Assembly: GCF_024362695.1 (NCBI RefSeq) | Contig: NC_065422.1 | Coordinates: 1,860,001 to 1,924,000 of the forward strand | DNA length: 64,000 nt | Reading direction: 5' to 3' | Source: Pectinophora gossypiella | Taxonomy: Eukaryota; Arthropoda; Insecta; Lepidoptera; Gelechiidae | Shown here: positions 55,379-64,000 of the stretch, in pieces | Numbering within the stretch: the first letter of the stretch is position 1 | Layout of the letters: every line of letters starts with the position of its first letter | Notes under the pieces: model-generated | The model's database searches: none | Seen by the model: only the letters and a program-made list of their open reading frames with translations | Told to the model about the DNA's origin: nothing | Made by a program: the position numbers and the translations under genes

Positions 55379-57053
55379 ATAAGTATAACATAGTTTTTAC
55401 ATTGAAACATATAGGTAGCCGGCGAGGAGTGGGTGTAGGAACTATAAACCTACCCCTTCGAACGTAATACTATGTGATTTTGTGAAAACATAATATAGTT
55501 TATGTAATACTTACATTTTCGGCGACGGCGTACCCGCGTCCTGCCGCATCCCACGCCTCGCCGTTCGCGTTTCTCTACAAAAAAGTACAATTATTGTAAT
55601 TATATTGGTGGTATACCACGCCTGCGTACTATTATTTCGGCTGCGTGTGCGCCATTGATGAGTCATAAGAAAAAAATCTTACCTTTTAAAGATTTTTTAC
55701 ATTGTTGCTGAAACAAAAATAACAATAATGAATAACACACACTAAAGATTTCTAGTGATTTTCGTAAAACTATAAAAAAACACAACTTACTCAAATCAGA
55801 CGACGCGAAAAAAGAAATGGCGGGCGGGTAGTATCGTATGTCAAAAGGACAAGTCGCTAGAGTTGTTCCAAAATCGGTAAATTAAAAATCGACGCTACTC
55901 CGTGCCGGGTACCTGGCAAAATTACCCAGCACGCATTAAGTTAGTAATACGGAGCGGAACCATCTGAAAAACCGTGCCTTGAAAGCGCGCGCCGCTCCTT
56001 CACCTTCGGCCGTACCATCGCCGCGCGCCACAGCCTTCTTTTGATGTCGGCGATAGCGCACTCACGCTGTCGTTCCACCGCTGGCGGAACGGTAGTACTG
56101 CCGAAAGTCTTTTCCGTAACCTCGACGCCGACTTCTATTCTAAAAAATAAAAAGTCTATAATTAATCAACAATTAATAATAAATATATATGAACCAACTG
56201 TCCTGAGAGGTATTTAGGTTATTGCTACATTTCGAATATACTGTGCCCTTTTCAATGTTTGTTTATATTTTTACAATAATTTTTTGACATCCGTCCTTTC
56301 TAATATGACTGTGACCATGCCGTATGGGACCTGGCCACGACCGCGATGTATACGGTGCACCTTGAGAACCGGAAAAACCTTGATGATGAATTTATAAGGA
56401 GTGGGAAACCACTCTTGTTAAGGAGGACCTTATTCAAAACGGTTTTCCGGTTCTCGAGGTGCACCGTATGCATCGTGGTTGTGGCCAGGTCCCGTACGAC
56501 ATGGTCACAGTCATATTAGAAAGGACGGATGTCAAAAAAATACTGTAAAAATATAAACAAACATTGAAAAGGGCACAGTATATTCGAAATGTAGTAATAA
56601 CCTAAATACCTCTCAGGATAGTTGGTTCATATATATTTATTATTAATTGTTGATTAATTATACTTTTTATTTTTTAGAATCGCGACTTGTCCTTTTGACA
56701 TACGATACCATCGCCCGCCATTTCCTTTTTTGGTCGTCTCGTCTGATTGAGAAGTTGTTTTTTTTTATAGTTTCACGAAAATCACTAGAAATCTTTAGTG
56801 TATGTTGCTCATTATTGTTATTTTTGTTTCAGCAACAATGTTTAAAATCTTTAAAATGGAAACGCGAACGGCGAGGCGTGGGATGCGGCAGGACGCGGGT
56901 ACGTCGCCGCCGAAAATGTAAGTATTACATAAACTATATTATATTTTCACAAAATCACTTAGTATTACATTCGAAGGGGTAGGTTTATAGTTCCTACACC
57001 CACTCCTCGCCGGCTACCTATATGTTTCAATGTAAAAACTGTGTTATACTTAT
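55379..57053. repeat. Large imperfect inverted repeat (arms 998 and 611 bp)
   Basis: Left arm 55379-56376 and right arm 56443-57053 are inverted copies around a 66-bp spacer. The left arm has two extra blocks, 55575-55682 (108 bp) and about 55858-56136 (279 bp); subtracting them leaves 611 bp, equal to the right arm. On the minus strand of the left arm the 108-bp block starts gtaaga and ends gtag, a typical intron. The inner ends of both arms are fragments of a Jockey gag (GFPVLEVHRMHRG, VPYDMVTVILERTDV), which also occurs in the adjoining element at 57.06-57.25 kb. Confidence 0.88.
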
Positions 57054-57059
57054 AATGTT

Positions 57060-58020
57060 TGTTTATATTTTTGCAATATTTTTTTGACATCAGTCCTTTC
57101 TAATATGACTGTGACCATGTCGTACGGGACCTGGCCACGGCCGCGATGCATACGGTGCACCTCGAGAACCGGAAAACCGTTTTGAATAAGGTCCTCCTTA
57201 ACAAGAGTGGTTTCCCACTCCTTATAAATTCCCTTTATAGAATGATACGGAGGATACGTTCCTCCGGGAGGGTGTAAGTATGGAATTGTATTCCTCTACC
57301 TTTTAGAATTGAAGTGAGCTTTCTATGCTCAGAAGATGACGGGACCTGGATTTTGATCCCATCTTGGGCCGTGCGGGCGCTGGTGACTACGATGTTCTCT
57401 TTAGCCCGAAGGGAGACTTCGTTCCACCTATTTTTGTTGTCCCTCATAATACAAGGGCGGAGCGGTAGGAACTTTTTTGTACTTCAGTGCCGCTGATGGC
57501 ACTTTTACAATTGACAGGCTTAGAAGGGCTGGAAGGGGCTTCGGGGATGGAAGAGGGGATCGACGTTCCCGAGGACGTCTTCTGAACCTTAGCAGGCTCA
57601 GATTCGCGGTGACGGCGGGCTCGTTTTCCCTTACGGCCCGCCACAAGCGTGAATATGTCCTCCGAAGAGGACGACTCCACACACTCCGACGATGAATCGG
57701 ACGCGGCAACGTCCATAAAAACATCGCACGATACCTCATCGTCACCGGCGAGGAGGGAAGCAGGGGAAGGGGATGACGCGCGCGGTTGGGACAAAGCAAG
57801 AGATGCGGCGGGCAGGTCACGGGGAGACAGGGTGACGACGCGCGGTCGGCACGAGGACTATCAACGCGGGGCGTGGATGGCAAGGTTAACGCCGCAACTT
57901 GCGGTACTTGTTTGCATATCTCAGCGTAAAGCGCGCTGCTTTTATCCGCTAGGATATACGTCAGAATGAGTACCGATTTCGGCCCACAGCTCGGAGCTGT
58001 CGGCCATTTTTAAGGGACGG
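57060..58020 (-). pseudogene. Jockey-type non-LTR retrotransposon ORF1 (gag), frameshifted
   Basis: Minus-strand frames in order: LADKSSALYAEICKQVPQVA, a Ser-rich stretch (SSSSEDIFTLVAGRKGKRAR, a motif typical of Jockey-type ORF1 proteins), PTAPPLYYEGQQ, NRWNEVSLRAKENI, GIKIQVPSSSEHRKLTSILK, FHTYTLPEERILRIIL and, one base shifted, KGIYKEWETTLVKEDLIQNG. It ends at about 57060 where the inverted repeat begins. At least three single-base frameshifts; the zinc knuckles were not found. Confidence 0.75.
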
Positions 58021-59660
58021 CCAATCTGCTATATACTCATTACCACCGCTTCGCAAAAGCGTTCCTCAGAGAATAAGCGGCGCAAGAAACTCTGAGGCGA
58101 TCGCTCGCTAACTTTCGCAACTCGAGTGGGATTGCTCGAGGGTGTGTGAGAGTGAGTTTTGCCTCTTTGGTTGGGGTTAACAAAGAGGATGTGTGCTTAT
58201 GGTGTGCCCTAAGCTGGTATCCCTTTCTAGGCTGGTATCATCTTATTGTGCAAGATGGTTCCTATGCTCTAAGTTCGAAGGGTTTTTACACCCCGAAACA
58301 CGAAGAGAAAAGAATTAGGGGTAGAGATTGGTCACTCCACCCCGGGCGACAGCTAGGGTCGACTAGGGTAGACCCCAAGGCCGGTGGTTCTAGCCCGTCC
58401 GGGTAATATGCCTGCCTCAGAGTGAGGCAAGCGGACGCCCCAGGGCCACGTCCCACTCAGCTTAGTTAACACCGCAAGGTATCCACTGAGGACCATGAAA
58501 CCGTGGTTTTAAAATTAAAATCGATGCAACTGTAAAATAACAGTCGTTATATTATCCTTGAATTTAGATAAGCCAGCAAGTTCTGAGAAGAACTATTGTT
58601 GACTTAATGAATGGCTGCGGGGCGCAGCGCGGGACCTCTGAACAAACGACTGTTCGGAACGGCCGCTCGACGCAGACTGACTCTACATACCCAGTTGTCG
58701 TCATTACTCCTATTTTTCTTTCTTAATTCTTGCTTTGTAGGTCCAGTTAGTTTTGATATCTCTTTTACCTCGCTTCACTTTTGGTTCAAAATTTGGGGTG
58801 CTATTCTTTTCAGTTGTTGTCATTTGCTTAGTACTTGATGTACCCATACCCGCAGCATCGTCTAGATTCTTCTGCTGATTTTAATAGGTTCATTCCAGAT
58901 GTGCTAGCAATAGTACCATCGTAGTCCTGATTCTTCGTCGTCTGTCCTGACTCTGTTACAATAAATGGAGTTAAACAAACGTGCATGAGAGACGTTTCTT
59001 TTCGAGCGTTTCTTAATCGGGTTTTGCTCCAATTTCGGAAGTACCAAAATTTCATAAATTTTGTCTGTAAGATTTTGAAACATACGTGTCTCTTCCTCCA
59101 GCTATATCTGTTCCACTTACCCCGGTTGACACTTTTTGAGGTTATGTTTTTCGCCATCGCCAAAAAACAATTTCCCTCCAGTTTTATCTTAATATATTAT
59201 AATGATGGACCAAAAAATATACTCTTTCTAAGCAGTACTTACCATTCAAAACATTTAAATGCACTTATATTTCCAGTTTTGCTGGATCCACAAACTTAAC
59301 GCTTCCAACTCGTGTATCGTAACACAGTTGACAGATTTATTTTTTTCGTAGGGGCACAGAAAACGATCGTAACGACATCTGTGTTGGAGCATTGAAATTA
59401 GTTTGTCATTCCTGTTTTATCGACATACCTCAATAGAGTTCATCTCAAATAGTTTATCGTTTATGGATGCATGTTTCAGTTCCCCCGTCCTTTCACTTAC
59501 CCTAACTGACCTTAGTCATTATTAAATCACCTAAAGCATTTGGCATATTTTTTTCGTTCTAATGCCCGATTTAAAATTATACATTAATACTTGTTGGATG
59601 GAAGGCATTAATAAAAGCTGCACAAATCCGGAAATCATCCATCCGATGGGTGGCAGCCAT
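58021..59660. other. Probable Jockey 5' region and unassigned sequence
   Basis: 58021-58500 is GC-richer with 'cctcagagaataagcg' and 'gcctcagagtgaggcaagcg' and probably the 5' UTR of the Jockey element on the minus strand. From 58600 to 59660 no feature was recognised. Confidence 0.35.
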
Positions 59661-59661
59661 A

Positions 59662-60856
59662 TTAAAATAATAATTTATAATCTCTTTTAAAACGTCCATT
59701 CACCACTTCTACCACCCGTCTGCATAAGGTAACAAATCTTGATGCATTAGCCCTGTCTGTCGGCAACTGTGTTTCGCCTGGTTCCGATGATTCTGGTTTA
59801 TATACCTTATATCCTAATGTCTCTAAAAACAGAATAGCATCGCGAAAGCCTCTGTCCAAAATGAAAATGTCGTTTTCTGTGAAAAAGATTCTTAAATCAT
59901 CTTTTTCAATTTGAAATAAGGCTTTCACGATGTCCGCATCTGAAACAGTTGCTGGGTAAGGGCCAAATACATCAAGAATATGTCCATCTGTAGCGACGAT
60001 CAGAAAAGGTTTAATGAGATTCCAGTACTTGTGCAAGCTATAAGACTTTTTTTGAAACGTGTAGTTAGAAGACTCTTGCAAATAAATCTAAAATAACAAT
60101 TGGTTTTGGCTCTTCCCTATTATCAAATAAGGCCTCGGGTATAATTACATTTCTGTTTATTAATTCTTCCCTGGATAGGTGGTTAATACCTAAATAAAGA
60201 GGCACAAATAATGAATTTAGTTCTTCTCTAGCTTTTTCTAATAATCAAGTCACCGAGGACTAGTAAATGGAAGAGATTCTTTCATGGGAGTCCCCAGTTC
60301 TAACTTTAATTAGATAAACTCCTAATGCTGTCTTGGGTTTATCATGTGAGCTGAATGCTGGACTTATGACATTTAAAATGTGCAAATATTTATCTTCATT
60401 TATTCTCGTCCAAATCTTAATAAATTATCATCCATTTGTTCAGTTTTCAAAATCGATATTAATAAAATCATCATCTTAAATGCTTACCCTGAGCATCGAC
60501 TCCATTTCTAAATTAGTGAATGTTTTTGAAAATTGGTACTGGTCCAGAAATTCCCAATTATTTTCAGATTTATGCTCCGCACAAATTCTTGTATTTTCCA
60601 TAACAAATATTTTTTGGCTTTTTAATATTCTTCTCATTAAATAGTCAGAAACTATAAAACGTTTTGGATTTTGACACCGTGGTACAAAACAACGGCTACT
60701 GGAATTTGTAGTATGTCCGAAGTTGTCCAGGGTTATTGTTGCATAATTTGATGGCACTTGACCTATGTTACTATGGCCTTGTTCTATTTGAAGATTTTCT
60801 CGTGCTCGAGCTAAACAGTTTGTGCAGACCAGGGGTCGCTGTAGCAACTGTAACAA
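59662..60856 (-). pseudogene. DDE_Tnp_4-type transposase (ISL2EU/IS4EU-like), decayed
   Basis: The 5' part (60856-60476) has a cysteine-rich head: CTNCLARARENL, then CFVPRCQNPKRFIVSDYLMR and ICAEHKSENN. The middle (60475-60085), in broken frames, gives DKYLHILNVISPAFSSHDKP, KTALGVYLIKVRTG and PLYLGINHLSREELINRNVI. The 3' ORF (60081-59662) has ESSNYTFQKKSYSLHKYWNL, ATDGHILDVFGPYPATVSDA, IFILDRGFRDAILFLETLGY and a final VVEVVNGRFKRDY with the catalytic E. Same order as in intact relatives. An in-frame stop and frameshifts near 60240 and 60090 inactivate it. Confidence 0.75.
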
Positions 60857-60859
60857 ATG

Positions 60860-61590
60860 TCAAGTTTTTGTCAATGTTACATACATTATTATATAGCTAC
60901 CTATGAAATATTTGATTCTATTTTAGAAGTATATTTGTATTGTATTATGAAAGGGATAAATTCAAAGTGAGTGCTCCCTAAATAAAACCATCAATAATTT
61001 TAAACTTCATTTCAAGCAACATCTTCTGCGAGTACAAAAGAGTTCTTAATAAATCAGTCAAACCTACCTCTGTGGTCCAGATACGACACGATGGCGGAGT
61101 CTAACTTGCGACGAGCTACTCATTGAAAATACACTAGTAGGTGGTACACAAATATGCGTCTAGTCTGTTCATTGGGGGTTATTTGTTATTTTTTATTGTT
61201 ATTATGGTCACTGATTCGTTAAATGTTTTTTATTATCAATCAATTAATTATATTTTTTTATTCCCAGCACTTTTAAATCCACAAAAAAACATTCGCGACG
61301 GGTTTTTATACAAGCTGATTACGTAATGAACGTTGCACTCGGACGGCAGTGGCGGTTGAAACTGGCTCGCGCCGTGGCTTATGCTGAGTGAGGCCCTTTT
61401 ATAAAGGACACCACCACCGGACGCGATCTCGAGGCGGACAATAATAATATCTTCCACTGGCTAACAGTGCCTATTGTGGCAATCTCTACCTAATGGAGGA
61501 ACTGTCATACTACTACTGGTTTATCTATCATACGTCTAGAAAGCGAAAAAGTTAATACATATATTATTTACCTCACTGGGATAAATCTTT
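60860..61590. other. No gene recognised
   Basis: AT-rich; 61330-61450 is a short GC-richer block without recognised identity. Confidence 0.35.
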
Positions 61591-61599
61591 GCAGCCACA

Positions 61600-61795
61600 T
61601 CATCCCTCTCTGGACCTGTTAGTAAGTGAAACAGAATAGGGATGTTTGACACCAAACACATACATCACTGTAATGACTATGAGACGGGCTGGCTCCAGTA
61701 ACTCCTCGATATAAGTATTAATGTTGTGGTTACATAGATGTTGCACATTTCTGCGAGCTCTGACCCAACAGGCATAGCACACTAAACCTCCAGGG
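61600..61795 (-). other. Short ORF with CYACW motif
   Basis: The minus strand reads CYACWVRARRNVQHLCNHN, resembling the CTNCLARARENL head of the DDE_Tnp_4 element at 60.85 kb. It may be the head of a second copy; evidence is weak. Confidence 0.3.
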
Positions 61796-61841
61796 GAATC
61801 TGTTAAATAAATAATATTTTTTAAAATATAAGGGATAGGTA

Positions 61842-61932
61842 GGTAAGGGTAGGTATAGGTGCAGGACCGATCGTCGTGGAGATCCTTGGGGGAGGCCTAT
61901 GCCCAGCAGTGGGCGTCGTACGGCTGATGATG
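61842..61932 (+). mobile_element. 5'-truncated RTE insertion, 91 bp, with 12-bp duplication
   Basis: Plus-strand frame: DRSSWRSLGEAYAQQWASYG then stop and a (TGA)n tail. Flanking perfect duplication AAGGGATAGGTA at 61830-61841 and 61933-61944. Confidence 0.85.
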
Positions 61933-62104
61933 AAGGGATAGGTACCTGCAATACAGATATTTAAAGCATTTTGTATGTATTATTTTGTAATTATACTATA
62001 TCTTTCTCTTAGTTTCTGGCTGATTTTGATACTATGAAAGTCTGTTTTCCGCAATTTTTAGAAAGAAATGAAGTATAACATCAAATTGGTACAAAAGAAA
62101 CAAA

Positions 62105-63441
62105 ATTCAAAAATTCAAAAATATTTATTTTTCAAAATTGGCTTACAAAGTTAGCGCTTTTTGAACGTCAAACATAATTAAATTACATATTGGTGCTGAT
62201 TCCTGTAAATACCATCTAATTTTATTTTAAGTTATATCTGTCCTTTTCTTATCCGCCGAAAAGGAAAGGGACGGGTAATCGACAAGCATAAAATTTATGG
62301 AACACACGTCAATTTTAAGCACAAATCTAAACCAACCGTCTAAAAATTTTACGTCAGTCAATAACCCGACACATTAATTTACTCATTCTTCCTAAAATTA
62401 AGAGCTGTGAATCATCCGTCCCTTTCCTTTTCGACGGATACGAAAATGACGGATATAACCTAAAATAAAATTAGGCGGTGTCTGCAGGAATCGGGGCCAT
62501 TATGTAACTAGCTGTAAAACTACTACCACATCGGAATCTGTAACGCTGAGGGAAAGACGTGGCCAGAAAACCTCCCAGCACAGGGCCCTAGTCCTACTGT
62601 TTCATGTTTTCCTTTCTTTTCTTTTAATCCAGTTTGTATTACATAATTTATAGACTTAAATACAATGGTATTCCAATTACAGTCGGTGGAAGGAAAGTGA
62701 AACATAAAGAGTTTATGTGACTTTATCACAGAAACAGTGTTTTATGAGCTCCCTGACAGAAGCAGGCCTGTCCACATACGCAGCACCCGATCACGAGTTG
62801 ACGCGAAAGCCAGCCATCGCTCCCTTCGCACATTTTTGAGGGAAAGGTGCGACCCGACTTCCGGACGCCACCGCGTACACGAACATTTCGAGGCGAGCAT
62901 GCACCACTTATATAAAGAAGCTCAAAAATCCTCCGCCTGGATATAAAAAAAAAAAAGTACTCTACTGTTCAAATATCATCAAGTGTTTCACAATCCTTTT
63001 TAATCCACTTACAAAGTTATTTCAAATTCAGTATTTTAGGGCCAAGTTTTTATTGCAAACATTCTTGTCTTTCTTGTGTTGAGCTGAAGTAATCCATTTA
63101 ATATTATTATCTTTAAGATAGTCTCCTACTTTATAATAAGCTTTACTGATTAAAGTAGTTTTTATAACATTCTTAAACATGTTTCCCGAAAGGCCTAGTA
63201 CATCTTCTGGTATCTTATTATAGTATCGCACACACAGCGCTACAAATGATGTGCTAATTTTGGATAGTCTGGAACTAGGAACTGCTAATTTGTCATGTAT
63301 CAATGTCATGTCAATAAACACAATAAAAGTCCTGCATTCTCGCCTCTCTGGGATATATCCCTTGGATAATATTAACTCTCTCAGGTCCTTCTGGTATAGA
63401 GTGTCTGCGTCTCTGGGCAAGTGACACCTGACAGCAAACAC
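62105..63441 (-). pseudogene. Non-LTR retrotransposon 3' part, split by a MITE
   Basis: The minus strand from 63441 encodes the reverse-transcriptase end: DADTLYQKDLRELILSKGYI, VRYYNKIPEDVLGL and SKAYYKVGDYLKDNN, cognate to the NKIPIDIQNLP tails at 3.3 and 28.9 kb. The 3' UTR follows ('actagggccctgtgctggg') and ends in a poly(A)-like tail near 62105. The 307-bp MITE at 62192-62498 interrupts the UTR. Confidence 0.7.
62192..62498. mobile_element. MITE (307 bp), copy 2
   Basis: Same length and almost identical to 14795-15101; ATT flanks on both sides. Inserted in a non-LTR 3' UTR. Confidence 0.88.
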
Positions 63442-63529
63442 AAATATTGATAATGATAGGGGGAGTGCTTAAAACTCCTTGTCTCCTTCTCTCTGTGTAT
63501 ATATCCAACATGCATAGCATAGCCTTTGT

Positions 63530-63990
63530 TCTTTTCAGTCTTGTTTTGTTTCGTTTCAGTTGATTCCAGTTGTTTTATTCCTTTGCCCCCGTCAGTTTCG
63601 TTTCTGTTAAGTCCAGTTGTTTTACTCCTTCGCCCTCTTCAGTCTTATTTTGGTTCGTTTCAGTTGATTCCAGTTGCTTTACTCCTATACTCTCTTCAGT
63701 CTTGTTTTCCTTTGGTTCAGTTAAGTGCAGTTGTTTTATGCCTTCGCCCTCTTCAGTCTTGTTTTTGTTCGTTTTAGTTGAGTCTAGTTGCTCTCTTTAT
63801 TCTTGTTTGAGTTTGTTTTAGTTGAGTAAAGTTGTTTTATTAATTCGTCCTCTTTAATCTTGTTTTGGTTTGTTTCAGTTGAGTCCGGTTGTTGTCCAGC
63901 TCCTTCATCCTCGTTAGTCTCATTCTGTATATCAGTAATAAAGTCCAAATTAAGTTTACTTACTGGAAGTTTAAGTTGCTTGTTTTCTTT
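63530..63990 (-). pseudogene. Tandem-repeat coding sequence (about 60-bp units), partial
   Basis: On the minus strand from the right edge the frame reads KLPVSKLNLDFITDIQNETN, then repeats with consensus E(G/D)E.(I/V)KQLxSTETNQNKTE, about 20 residues and 60 bp per unit. At least six units are visible to 63530. An in-frame stop near 63795 and a frameshift near 63590 break it. Silent differences between units suggest it was once translated. Identity unknown; it continues beyond the window. Confidence 0.6.
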
Positions 63991-64000
63991 TTGCTTACTC

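Noticed and set aside
1..64000. CRISPR array, bacterial operon or prophage
   Set aside because: No regularly spaced identical repeats and no prokaryotic gene organisation; exons and transposons indicate an insect nuclear genome.

Overview
The window looks like eukaryotic, AT-rich insect DNA, most probably from a moth or butterfly. Pointers are short exons with GT-AG introns, an insect odorant-binding protein and an insect gustatory receptor. The repeat set is also typical: a tRNA-derived SINE ending in the 'cagcagtggga' motif, RTE and Jockey-type LINE ends, and piggyBac, Harbinger, mariner/maT, pogo, MULE and hAT elements. Species cannot be fixed from sequence alone. No operon, CRISPR array, rRNA or functional tRNA was seen.

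Host genes lie in the left 27 kb, all on the + strand. (1) 210-6818 is the 3' half of a myotubularin-related phosphatase gene (MTMR6/7/8 type) ending in a FYVE-like zinc finger; its 5' half is outside the window. (2) 9398-11279 is a three-exon classic six-cysteine odorant-binding protein with a long N-terminal extension. (3) 12441-13801 is a three-exon MADF/BESS-type putative DNA-binding protein. (4) 23757-26908 is a four-exon gustatory receptor, with two foldback MITEs in its introns.

Most of the rest, especially 28-63 kb, is a transposon graveyard in which nesting order can be read. At 15-18 kb a pogo transposase is followed by an ORF that fuses the pogo C-terminus in frame to a MULE transposase. 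One piggyBac family occurs four times, always on the minus strand. Copy 1 (18.9-21.8 kb) is split by a complete maT mariner. Copy 2 (42.7-46.2 kb) is split by a second piggyBac lineage at a TTAA and cut by a Harbinger element. Copy 3 (48.8-49.8 kb) carries a micro-inversion. Copy 4 (50.0-52.5 kb) is split by a hAT element; it also preserves the empty site of the maT insertion in copy 1. A third piggyBac lineage (31.6-35.9 kb, about 4.3 kb) keeps an intact catalytic ORF with its DDD triad and zinc-binding tail. The Harbinger at 39.6-42.65 kb has two genes on opposite strands, each sitting inside the other's intron.

Retroelements include gypsy gag, PBS and pol fragments (37.3-39.1 kb), a Jockey RT fragment (39.1-39.4 kb) and a broken Jockey gag (57.1-58.0 kb). 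There is also a twin-primed RTE insertion with a perfect 13-bp duplication (30.3-30.7 kb) and several 60-240-bp retro-insertions with 9-14-bp duplications. A large inverted repeat (55.4-57.05 kb) has one arm that lacks an intron-like block present in the other. Coordinates of exons and element ends were read by eye; family assignments rest on remembered motifs, not on a database search.
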